The notes under the pieces: model-generated | The model's input: only the letters and a program-made list of their open reading frames with translations | What the model was told of the DNA's origin: nothing | The model's database searches: none | Translations under genes and position numbers: made by a program | Assembly (NCBI GenBank): GCA_963762425.1 | Contig: CAVXKY010000004.1 | Span: 62,001 to 126,000, forward strand | From: REEB95 sp963762425 | Lineage (GTDB): Bacteria > Pseudomonadota > Alphaproteobacteria > ATCC43930 > CGMCC-115725 | DNA length: 64,000 nucleotides | Reading direction: 5' to 3' | Shown here: piece after piece, positions 1 through 6,967 of the stretch | Numbering within the stretch: the stretch's first letter is position 1 | Layout: each line of letters starts with the position of its first letter

Positions 1-277
1 GGCCGTAATTGGCGAAGCCCTTGAGAAACGCCAACACGATGATCACCACCGGGATGATCAGCAGCAGTCTTTCGTCGTGCGCGACAAAGACGCGGTCGAG
101 CATCGGCTGCATCAGCCAGGCATTGGCCGCGGTCGTGGCCGCCATCACGGCCATGCACGCGAGCGCCAGCCCTAGCCGCCCGATATAGGGGCGCAGGAAT
201 TCGCGCACCAGCCGGCGCAGCAGCGGCAGCGAGGCTTGGACGGGCGCGGCGGGGCGGGGCGAGGCCTCGAAGCTCAA
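1..277 (-). CDS. MsbA-like lipid exporter ABC transporter, N-terminal fragment
   Basis: This is the first 92 codons of a minus-strand gene that runs off the left edge. The translation has a short cytoplasmic leader, then PYIGRLGLALACMAVMAAT and WLMQPMLDRVF followed by a second hydrophobic stretch (LLLIIPVVIIVLAFLKG). That matches the first two membrane helices of the alphaproteobacterial MsbA family, half-transporters that flip lipid A core or related lipids across the inner membrane. The ATPase half lies outside the window, so the assignment rests on the membrane domain only. No ATG lies between the upstream in-frame stop and the conserved region. The TTG at 277 has an AGGGA about ten bases upstream and is the best start. 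Confidence 0.6.
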   Translation of the reverse strand, partial: MSFEASPRPAAPVQASLPLLRRLVREFLRPYIGRLGLALACMAVMAATTAANAWLMQPMLDRVFVAHDERLLLIIPVVIIVLAFLKGFANYG

Positions 278-390
278 ATCGGCGGATTCCCTGTGGTTTG
301 CCCGGGATTTAGCAGGCGATCATATCACGGCGTCCGAGGAACGGCATGAGTGTTAGCCGAGGCATCGGGGCGTTTGCAAGGTTCAAGGGC

Positions 391-518
391 GTAGCACCTG
401 ACGTGCGAAGCCAAATAAAGCCCCGTAGCACCTGACGTGCGAAGCCAAATAAAGCCCCGTAGCACCCGACATGCGAAGCCAAATAAAGCCCCGTAGCACC
501 CGACATGCGAGGGGCTTT
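391..518. repeat. 34-bp tandem repeat, 3.5 copies, downstream of pmbA
   Basis: Three head-to-tail copies of a 34-base unit beginning GTAGCACC(T/C)GAC(G/A)TGCG occupy 391-424, 425-458 and 459-492. A partial fourth copy at 493-510 breaks off into GGGGCTTT. Copies 1 and 2 carry the T/G variant, copies 3 and 4 the C/A variant. AAAGCCCC at 485-492 and GGGGCTTT at 511-518 are inverted repeats around the last copy and could form a terminator hairpin for the minus-strand pmbA, whose stop is at 522. The unit is not a multiple of three and there are no spacers, so it is neither a coding repeat nor CRISPR. Confidence 0.9.
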
Positions 519-521
519 GCC

Positions 522-1865
522 TCAAGCTCCGGCTACCGTCATGCCCTCGATCCGCAGCGTCGGCGCGTCGATGCCGGTCCTGAATTCGAGGTCGCTCGCC
601 GGGCGCAGGTTGAGGAACATGTCCTTGAGATTGCCGGCCACCGTCACCTCGTGCACCGGATAGCTCAACGCGCCGCGCTCGATCCAGAAGCCGGTGGCGC
701 CGCGGCTGTAATCGCCGGTGATGCCGTTGACGCCCATGCCCATGAGTTCGGTGACATAGAAGCCGCTTTCGATCTCGGCGATGAGTTCCTGGGCGGTCAC
801 CGCGCCGGGCGCGAGATAGAGATTGGACGGGCCCGGCCCGGGCGGTCCCGACGGGCCGCGATGCGCGTGGCCGGTGGTGTTGAGCTTCAACTGGCGCGCC
901 GAGGCAGAATCCAAGAGCCAGGTTTGCAGCACGCCGTCCCCGACCACCTCGCGCTTGCGGTTGGCCACGCCCTCGGCGTCGAACGGCACCGAACGGTGGC
1001 CGCGTTTGATATGCGGATCGTCGATCACGGTGACGCCTTGGGGCAGAATGCGTTGGCCGAGTTTGTCCTTGAGGAAACTGGTGCCGCGCGCGATGGCCGA
1101 GCCGTTGATGGCGCCGGACAGATGCCGCAGCAGCGAGCCCGCCACCCGCGGATCGTAGACCACCGGCACCTTCGCGGTCGGCACTTTCCGCGCCTTGAGC
1201 CGCGCCACCGCGCGTTCGCCCGCCCTGCGGCCGACATCCTCCGGGCGCTTCAAATCGGCGGCGAACACCGCGGAATCCCAATCGTCGTCGCGTTCCATGC
1301 CGGCGCCTTCGCCCGCCAGCACCGCGACGGCGATGCTGTGGCCGGTGCCGGCGTATGTCCCGCTGAAGCCGTTGGAGGCGACGATCGCCATCTCGGCGCG
1401 CGTCCAGGCGGCTTGCGCGCCTTCCGAATTGGAGACGCCGGTCACCGCGCGCGCCGCGTCCTCGGCGAGGGATGCGCGGCGCACCAGGATTTCGGGCGCG
1501 GGCTCGGCCGGGTCGACCATGTCGAGCGCGGGAAAAACCTTGGCGAGCTCGGCCGGATCGGCCAGGCCGCAATAGGGATCCTCGGGGACCGCCTTGGCCA
1601 TCTCGATCGCGCGCGGGATCAGATCGCGCTCGTGCTTGGCCGCGCGGTCGTTGGAGGAGACGATCGCCTGGCGCTTGCCGATGATGACGCGCAAACCCAG
1701 ATCGAAGCCTTCGGCGCGTTCGAGCTTCTCGATCACGCCCAGACGCTGGCTGTGCGACAGCGAGACGCCGTCGATCAGCACGGCGTCGGCCTGGTCGGCG
1801 CCGGCGCGCTTGGCGCGGCTGACGAGATCGCCCAGGAATGAGAGGGCATCGGGGGATTTGGACAT
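522..1865 (-). CDS. pmbA: TldD/PmbA family protein PmbA (TldE)
   Basis: A 447-residue protein with the full length and N-terminal signature of PmbA/TldE (LVSRAKRAGADQADAVLIDG; GFDLGLRVIIGKRQAIVSSND). In characterised systems TldE lacks the metal-binding HExxxH of TldD and forms a heterodimer with it. The pair is a cytoplasmic zinc protease acting on unfolded peptides, needed for microcin B17 maturation and CcdA degradation. I see no HExxxH here, as expected for the TldE subunit. Its partner tldD is in this window at 8920-10353, so the pair is split by about 7 kb. The gene follows the methyltransferase at 1928-2581 on the same strand after a 62-base gap containing a hairpin, and ends next to the 34-bp tandem repeat. 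Confidence 0.93.
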   Translation of the reverse strand: MSKSPDALSFLGDLVSRAKRAGADQADAVLIDGVSLSHSQRLGVIEKLERAEGFDLGLRVIIGKRQAIVSSNDRAAKHERDLIPRAIEMAKAVPEDPYCGLADPAELAKVFPALDMVDPAEPAPEILVRRASLAEDAARAVTGVSNSEGAQAAWTRAEMAIVASNGFSGTYAGTGHSIAVAVLAGEGAGMERDDDWDSAVFAADLKRPEDVGRRAGERAVARLKARKVPTAKVPVVYDPRVAGSLLRHLSGAINGSAIARGTSFLKDKLGQRILPQGVTVIDDPHIKRGHRSVPFDAEGVANRKREVVGDGVLQTWLLDSASARQLKLNTTGHAHRGPSGPPGPGPSNLYLAPGAVTAQELIAEIESGFYVTELMGMGVNGITGDYSRGATGFWIERGALSYPVHEVTVAGNLKDMFLNLRPASDLEFRTGIDAPTLRIEGMTVAGA

Positions 1866-1887
1866 GGGATCCGGAAAAAGGCGGCGG

Positions 1888-1907
1888 GACCCCCATCATA
1901 TGGGGTC
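1888..1907 (-). terminator. hairpin between methyltransferase gene and pmbA
   Basis: GACCCC at 1888-1893 and GGGGTC at 1902-1907 form a six-pair stem in the 62-base gap after the methyltransferase stop. On the minus strand a run of five T follows some eight bases beyond the stem. The spacing is longer than in a standard intrinsic terminator, so it may be a weak terminator or only an mRNA structure. Confidence 0.3.
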
Positions 1908-1927
1908 GGATGCGCCTTCTTCCAGCG

Positions 1928-2581
1928 TCAATCGGGCGTCAGCCGCAAGACCAAGGTGTCGCGGCTGGTCTTGTCCTCGAGTTCCAGGGAGGTCGGCACC
2001 TCGTAATGGGCGACGGGTTCGAGCCCGCTTTTGGGCAGATAGGCCCGTCCCGGATCGCCCAGCAGCACCAGCGCGCCCTGGCTCGCCAGCTTCCCGAGCC
2101 AGGGCAAAAGCCGCTCGGCCAAGGGCCGTTCGTAACACATGTCGCCCGCCAGCACGGCCTGCCAGTCTCCGGCTTCGCGCGCCAGCAGGTCGGCGGTCTC
2201 TATTGTCAGCGACACACCGTTCAAGCCCGCGTTCATTTCGATCGCCGCGCAGGCGAAGGGATCGGGCTCGGCGGATGTCACGCGCGCCCCGGCGCGCGCG
2301 GCGGCGATCGCCACCAGTCCGCACCCGGCGCCGATATCGAGCACGGTTTTGCCGTCCACCGCTTCGGGATGGTCGAGGATGTAACGCGCCAGCGCCTGGC
2401 CGCCCGGCCAGGCGAAGGCCCAATAGGGCGGCGGCAATTGCGCCTTTTCCAGCACCGCTTCGGTCGCCTGCCACAACGGAGTTACCTCCGTGGCCAGATG
2501 GAGCCTGATCTCGGGACAAAGCGGCGGCGATGCCACCACCGTGTTGGCGCGGATGAAGGACTCGTAATCGCTAAAGGACAT
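1928..2581 (-). CDS. class I SAM-dependent protein methyltransferase (ETFB lysine methyltransferase-like)
   Basis: A 217-residue Rossmann-fold methyltransferase. SAM motif I is TVLDIGAGCGLVAIAAARAGA near residues 80-100, followed by an acidic post-I strand (VTSAEPD) and a motif IV-like AVLAGDMCYE. The opening (YESFIRANTVVASPPLCPEIRLHLATEVTPLW) is typical of bacterial homologues of mitochondrial ETFB lysine methyltransferase, often mislabelled ribosomal protein L11 methyltransferase. Those enzymes modify a lysine of the electron-transfer flavoprotein beta subunit. The substrate here is inferred from family only. The start overlaps the end of ubiA by 11 bases, so the two are probably translationally coupled. 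Confidence 0.75.
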   Translation of the reverse strand: MSFSDYESFIRANTVVASPPLCPEIRLHLATEVTPLWQATEAVLEKAQLPPPYWAFAWPGGQALARYILDHPEAVDGKTVLDIGAGCGLVAIAAARAGARVTSAEPDPFACAAIEMNAGLNGVSLTIETADLLAREAGDWQAVLAGDMCYERPLAERLLPWLGKLASQGALVLLGDPGRAYLPKSGLEPVAHYEVPTSLELEDKTSRDTLVLRLTPD

Positions 2582-3464
2582 GCGCGGCGGTTATGCCCGC
2601 CAGCAGCAGCCAGCCCACCGCGCGGTTCGACTTGAACTTGGAGAGACAATCGCCGCTGTCGTCGAGCGAAACCGCGCCCGCCTGCCAGGCCATCTGCGCC
2701 GTGGCCAAGGCGAGAGCGAGCCAGAACCAGAATCCGAGACCCGCCGCTACGCCCGCCCCCGCCCACAACAAAGCCGCCGCGGCATAGAACGCGAACAGGA
2801 AAGGCCGTGTGTTTTCCCCCAGCGCCAAGGCGGAAGACTTCACGCCAATGAGCGCGTCGTCCTCCTTGTCCTGGTGCGCGTAGATGGTGTCGTAGCCGAG
2901 CGTCCAGGCGATGCCGCCGGCATAAAGCAGATAGGAGGGCCAGGCCAGGTTCCCGCTCGCCGCGGCATAGCCCATCAACGCGCCCCAATTGAAATTCAAT
3001 CCCAGGAAAAATTGCGGCCAATAAGTGATCCGCTTCATGAAGGGATAAGTCGCGATCAGCAGCAGCACGGCGAAGCCCAGATCGATCGCCAGCCGGTTGA
3101 GGCAAACCAGCACCAAGGCGCCCACCGCCAGCTCGCAAGCCATGAACAAAGCCGCCTGGCGCAGCGAAACCTGGCCGCTCGGGATCGGCCGGCCGCGCGT
3201 GCGCTCGACCGCCTTGTCGAAATCGCGGTCGGCGATGTCGTTGAAGGTGCAGCCGGCGCCGCGCATGGCGACCGCGCCGATGGCGAACAGCGCGATGAGT
3301 TTCCAATCCGGCCAGCCCGGCGCGGCCAGCGCGATTCCCCACCAGCCGGGGAACAGCAGCAGCCAGGTGCCGATCGGCCGGTCGAGCCGCGCCAGGCGCA
3401 GATAGGGCCGCCACGGCGCCGGCGCCAGCCGGTCGACCCAATCGCCGCTCGGGATGTCGGTCAT
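2571..3464 (-). CDS. ubiA: 4-hydroxybenzoate polyprenyltransferase
   Basis: A 297-residue integral membrane prenyltransferase that attaches the polyprenyl tail to 4-hydroxybenzoate in ubiquinone synthesis. Both aspartate-rich motifs that bind Mg-diphosphate are present: NDIADRDFD after the second helix and YAHQDKEDD further on. RPYLRLARLDRPIGTWLLLFPGWW is the standard family entry sequence. The frame is open far upstream, but ATG 3464 (MTDIPSGD) matches the family N-terminus and lies 57 bases from the divergent rsmE. ubiA beside rsmE and gshA is a common alphaproteobacterial arrangement. Quinone made here feeds the bc1 complex encoded at 50.4-53.1 kb. Confidence 0.95.
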   Translation of the reverse strand: MTDIPSGDWVDRLAPAPWRPYLRLARLDRPIGTWLLLFPGWWGIALAAPGWPDWKLIALFAIGAVAMRGAGCTFNDIADRDFDKAVERTRGRPIPSGQVSLRQAALFMACELAVGALVLVCLNRLAIDLGFAVLLLIATYPFMKRITYWPQFFLGLNFNWGALMGYAAASGNLAWPSYLLYAGGIAWTLGYDTIYAHQDKEDDALIGVKSSALALGENTRPFLFAFYAAAALLWAGAGVAAGLGFWFWLALALATAQMAWQAGAVSLDDSGDCLSKFKSNRAVGWLLLAGITAAHVL

Positions 3465-3521
3465 AAGGGCGCCATCTTGCCCTTGCTTCTGCCGCCCGGG
3501 AAGTGTGGCAATATCCCGCTC

Positions 3522-4286
3522 ATGGCCTATCAGCCGGTCACCCGCCTCTATGTCGAGGCCAGCCTGGGCGAGGGCGGCTCGCTCGGCTTGGCCGCGCCGC
3601 AGGCGCATTATCTGAAATCGGTGCTGCGTTTGAGCAAGGGCGACGAGATCGCGCTCTTCAACGGCCGCGACGGCGAATACGGCGCGCGGATATCCGGGCT
3701 GGGCCGCGGCTGGTGCTCGCTCGACATCCTGGCCTTGCGCCGGCCGCAGCGCGACGAAGGCGATCTGTGGCTGGTGTTCGCGCCGATCAAGCACGCGCGG
3801 CTCGATTTCCTGGCCGAGAAATCGTGCGAGCTGGGGGTCAGCGAACTCCGTCCGGTGATGACCGCGCGCACCGCGGTGGCGCGCGTCAATACCGGGCGGC
3901 TCAAGGCCAACGCCATCGAGGCCGCCGAGCAGAGCGAAAGGCTGACCGTTCCGCTGGTCTCCGAGCCGGTCAAGCTCGCCGAGCTGCTCAAATCCTGGCC
4001 GGTTTCGCGCAAGCTCATCCTGTGCGACGAAAGCGGCACGGCTCCGCCCTTGGCCGTGGCCTTGAAGGGCCAAGGATTGAATGGGCCAAGCCCCGCGCCT
4101 TGCGCAATCCTGACCGGCCCGGAAGGCGGCTTCGCCGATTACGAACTTGACGATCTGCGCAAACTCCCCTTTGTATGCCCCGCCGGCCTGGGGCCGCGGG
4201 TGCTGCGCGCCGACACGGCGGCATTGGCGGCGCTGGCGGCGTTCCAGGCGCTGGTCGGGGATTGGACCAGGGCTCGTCCGCGCTAG
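3522..4286 (+). CDS. rsmE: 16S rRNA (uracil(1498)-N(3))-methyltransferase
   Basis: A 254-residue SPOUT-class methyltransferase. It has an N-terminal PUA-like domain (HYLKSVLRLSKGDEIALFNGRDGEY) followed by the knotted SAM-binding domain with LTGPEGGF near residue 200 and the C-terminal LGPRVLRADTAALAAL signature. RsmE methylates N3 of U1498 in the decoding region of 16S rRNA. The start at 3522 (MAYQPVTRLYVEA) fits the family; the open frame extends much further upstream but only through antisense of ubiA. Divergent from ubiA, and 48 bases upstream of gshA on the same strand. Confidence 0.95.
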   Translation: MAYQPVTRLYVEASLGEGGSLGLAAPQAHYLKSVLRLSKGDEIALFNGRDGEYGARISGLGRGWCSLDILALRRPQRDEGDLWLVFAPIKHARLDFLAEKSCELGVSELRPVMTARTAVARVNTGRLKANAIEAAEQSERLTVPLVSEPVKLAELLKSWPVSRKLILCDESGTAPPLAVALKGQGLNGPSPAPCAILTGPEGGFADYELDDLRKLPFVCPAGLGPRVLRADTAALAALAAFQALVGDWTRARPR

Positions 4287-4334
4287 GTTTTTCTTGCCGC
4301 TCCGCTGTCACGCAACCGGGATAGACTCGCATTC

Positions 4335-5699
4335 ATGTCCGCACCTTCGCATTCCGGCGGCGCGCCGCTCACCGACAAGCGCCAGCTGATCGACTTCCTG
4401 GCTTCGGGCTGCAAGCCGCGCGCGGATTGGCGCATCGGCACCGAGCACGAGAAGTTCGTCTTCCGCCGCAAGGATCTGCGGCGCCCGCCTTATGACGGGC
4501 CCGCCGGCATCCAGGCGCTGCTGCAAGGGCTGATGCGTTTCGGCTGGGAGCCGGTGCTCGACGCCGACAAGCTGGTCGGCCTCGCGCATGAGGACGCCGG
4601 CATCTCGCTCGAGCCCGGCGGCCAATTCGAGCTGTCGGGCGCGCCCGTCCGCACCCTGCACGAAACCTGCGCCGAGCTGCACCAGCATCTGCGCCAGGTG
4701 CGCGAGGTCGCCGACGAACTCGATCTCGGCATGCTCGGCATGGGCTTCGACCCGCAATGGCGGCGCGAGGACGTGCCGTGGATGCCGAAGCGGCGCTACG
4801 CCATCATGCGCGACTACATGCCGAAGAAGGGCAAGCTCGGCCTCGACATGATGCTGCGCACCTGCACCGTGCAGGTGAATCTCGATTTCGCGTCCGAGGC
4901 CGACATGGTGGCGAAGTTCCGCGTCGGGCTGGCGTTGCAGCCGATCGCGGTCGCGCTCTTCGCCATGTCGCCCTTCACCGAGGGCAAGCCCAACGGGTTC
5001 CTGAGCTACCGCAGCCAGATCTGGACCGACACCGATCCCGACCGTTGCGGCATCTTGCCCTTCGTGTTCGATCCCGGCATGGGCTTCGAGCGTTATGTCG
5101 ACTACGCGCTCGACATGCCGATGTATTTCGTCTACCGCGACGGCAACTACATCGACGTCGCCGGGCAAAGCTTCCGCGACTTCATGAAGGGCCGGCTGCC
5201 GGGACTGCCCGGCGCCATTCCGGTGATGAGCGACTGGTCGGATCACCTGACCACGGCTTTTCCCGAAGTCCGCCTGAAGAAGTTCCTCGAAATGCGCGGC
5301 GCCGACGGCGGCCCGTGGCGGCGGCTCTGCGCGCTGCCGGCTTTCTGGACCGGCTTGCTCTACGACCAGGGCGCGCTCGACCAGGCCTCCCGGCTGGTCG
5401 CCGATTGGACCCACGCGGACCACGCCGCGCTTCGGCGCGACGTGCCGAAGCAGGGCCTGGCGACCAAGTTCCGCGGCCGGACCTTGAAGGAATGGTCGCT
5501 CGACGTGCTGGACATATCGGCGGCGGGTCTGCACGCCCGCGCGAAACTCGACACCACGCGCGACGACGAAAGCATCTTCCTCGACACGCTGTTCGAAATC
5601 GTCGCCAACGGCATCACCCCGGCCGAAAGGCTGCTCGAGGAATATCGCGGCCGCTGGGGCGGCAAGATCGCCCCGCTCTACGAGGAACACGCGTACTGA
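4335..5699 (+). CDS. gshA: glutamate-cysteine ligase (plant/alphaproteobacterial type)
   Basis: A 454-residue GCS2-family ligase joining glutamate and cysteine, the first step of glutathione synthesis. Visible signatures are WRIGTEHEKFVF near residue 36, the glutamate-binding loop EPGGQFELSGAP near 96, and a conserved C-terminal segment (ADWTHADHAALRRDVPKQGL). Length and motifs fit the alphaproteobacterial/plant type, not the enterobacterial GshA. It probably shares a transcript with rsmE. The stop lies 14 bases from the end of the convergent gene at 5713-6207, with no obvious terminator between them. Confidence 0.95.
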   Translation: MSAPSHSGGAPLTDKRQLIDFLASGCKPRADWRIGTEHEKFVFRRKDLRRPPYDGPAGIQALLQGLMRFGWEPVLDADKLVGLAHEDAGISLEPGGQFELSGAPVRTLHETCAELHQHLRQVREVADELDLGMLGMGFDPQWRREDVPWMPKRRYAIMRDYMPKKGKLGLDMMLRTCTVQVNLDFASEADMVAKFRVGLALQPIAVALFAMSPFTEGKPNGFLSYRSQIWTDTDPDRCGILPFVFDPGMGFERYVDYALDMPMYFVYRDGNYIDVAGQSFRDFMKGRLPGLPGAIPVMSDWSDHLTTAFPEVRLKKFLEMRGADGGPWRRLCALPAFWTGLLYDQGALDQASRLVADWTHADHAALRRDVPKQGLATKFRGRTLKEWSLDVLDISAAGLHARAKLDTTRDDESIFLDTLFEIVANGITPAERLLEEYRGRWGGKIAPLYEEHAY

Positions 5700-5712
5700 T
5701 TTGAGCGCGGAC

Positions 5713-6207
5713 TCAGCTCTTGGCGGCGCGCTTGGGCTTCGATTGAAAGTCGAGCATCCGCCTGCGTTCGTTCTGTTTCTCCCGCAAATGCTCCGCCGCG
5801 ACAAACAGGCCGGCAACCAGCCCGACGGTGTTGGCCACGATGACGAAGTTGTTCATCCCGAGTCCGGTTCGGGCGTAGCTGGTCAGCAGGCCGAAAATCG
5901 TGATCGCCGCCACCAAGGCCGTGTTGGAATAGGCGACGATGCGGAAGTCGGCGGAATTCGTGATTTTGTCGCAGACCCAAGCGGCCGACAGGGCGGCAAC
6001 CAGACCTTGTATTCCGCTGGCGACCCCTTCCGAACCGATTCTCGAAAACCAGCCGTTCGTGGACATGTCGAATATGGTGTTGCCGCTGAAAAACAGACCC
6101 GAAACGACAAACCGGTACAGGAACGCGAAGATGTGGCCGACGACTTCCCCGGGAACCAAGAACAGAAAAGTCAGGATGATCGCCAGCCATGTGAGCCGAT
6201 ACTGCAT
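5713..6207 (-). CDS. hypothetical multi-pass membrane protein
   Basis: A 164-residue protein I do not recognise. It has four likely membrane helices, near residues 5-22 (LTWLAIILTFLFLVPGEVVG), 28-42, 90-106 (NTALVAAITIFGLLTSYA) and 118-136 (NFVIVANTVGLVAGLFVAAE), and a basic cytoplasmic tail (REKQNERRR, SKPKRAAKS). The start is supported by GAGGGGGA five bases upstream of ATG 6207. Composition is less GC-rich than its neighbours, which hints at later acquisition. It stands alone, convergent to gshA and divergent from the DUF1993 gene. No function can be assigned. Confidence 0.7.
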   Translation of the reverse strand: MQYRLTWLAIILTFLFLVPGEVVGHIFAFLYRFVVSGLFFSGNTIFDMSTNGWFSRIGSEGVASGIQGLVAALSAAWVCDKITNSADFRIVAYSNTALVAAITIFGLLTSYARTGLGMNNFVIVANTVGLVAGLFVAAEHLREKQNERRRMLDFQSKPKRAAKS

Positions 6208-6399
6208 GAAGTCCCCCTCGCCAGCGCCCAGGATGCATGCCTAGCACGGCTGCCGCGTCCCGTGAACCGCCGCTTTGTCCGCGATAGCGGATTTCGGTTG
6301 AGCCGCGCTCTCCGGCGTCCAACCGGCGCCGGAGACAGCGCGCGAAAATCGAGCTATTGATCGTGGCCGCCGCCGAAACAACCTCGTGGGAGAAGCCCG

Positions 6400-6906
6400 A
6401 TGCCGCTCGGAATGTATGACGCCTCCGTAACGGTCTTTACGCGAATGCTGACGAACCTGTCCGCCATGTTGGACAAGGCCGAAGCCCATGCCGAAGCCAG
6501 GAAGATCGATCCCGCCGCCCTGCTGACGGCCAGGCTTTACCCCGACATGTACCCGCTGGCGCGGCAGGTGCAAGAGGCGACCAAGCACGTCCATTGGGCC
6601 TGCGCGCTGTTGGCCGGGCAGGAGATGCCCACGCTGCAAAATACCGAGACCAGCTTCAAGGAATTGAAGCAGCGGATAGCGAAGGCGCTGGAATTCGCCC
6701 GCTCCTTCAAGCCCGAGCAGATCAACGGCTCGGAAGACAGGAAGCTGGTGATCAAATTCCCGTCGCGGACGGTGGAAACCAAGGGGCAGCCCTTTCTGCT
6801 CAATATGTCATTGCCCAATTTCTATTTTCACGTGACGACCGCCTACGCGATCCTCCGGCATAACGGCGTCGAAATCGGCAAGCGCGATTTCATCGGCCCG
6901 TCCTGA
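6400..6906 (+). CDS. DUF1993 domain-containing protein
   Basis: A 168-residue soluble protein matching the DUF1993 family: MYDASVTVFTRMLTNLSAMLDKAEAHAEARKIDPAALLTARLYPDM at the start, and LPNFYFHVTTAYAILRHNGVEIGKRDFIG at the end. The family is predicted to be a four-helix DinB-like bundle of unknown activity. A GGGAGA ribosome site precedes ATG 6400. The gene stands alone with about 190 bases of non-coding DNA upstream and a hairpin immediately after the stop. Confidence 0.85.
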   Translation: MPLGMYDASVTVFTRMLTNLSAMLDKAEAHAEARKIDPAALLTARLYPDMYPLARQVQEATKHVHWACALLAGQEMPTLQNTETSFKELKQRIAKALEFARSFKPEQINGSEDRKLVIKFPSRTVETKGQPFLLNMSLPNFYFHVTTAYAILRHNGVEIGKRDFIGPS

Positions 6907-6911
6907 GCGCG

Positions 6912-6930
6912 AACGGCCCCCCGGCCGTTT
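6912..6930 (+). terminator. probable intrinsic terminator after DUF1993 gene
   Basis: AACGGCC at 6912-6918 and GGCCGTT at 6923-6929 form a perfect seven-pair stem with a CCCC loop, beginning six bases after the DUF1993 stop. The T tract is only three bases. It also lies just past the end of the convergent glycoside-hydrolase-like gene (stop at 6968), so it may act on both strands. Confidence 0.5.
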
Positions 6931-6967
6931 CCGGCGGCGGCGTCTCTATAAGCCCGCGTCCCGGTGT

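Noticed and set aside
391..518. CRISPR array
   Set aside because: The 34-base units abut with no spacers, there are only 3.5 copies, and no cas genes are nearby.
471..1841. Long open frame antisense to pmbA
   Set aside because: High-GC codon bias keeps antisense frames open. The product is Arg/Gly/His-rich with no recognisable domain, and the pmbA frame is conserved.
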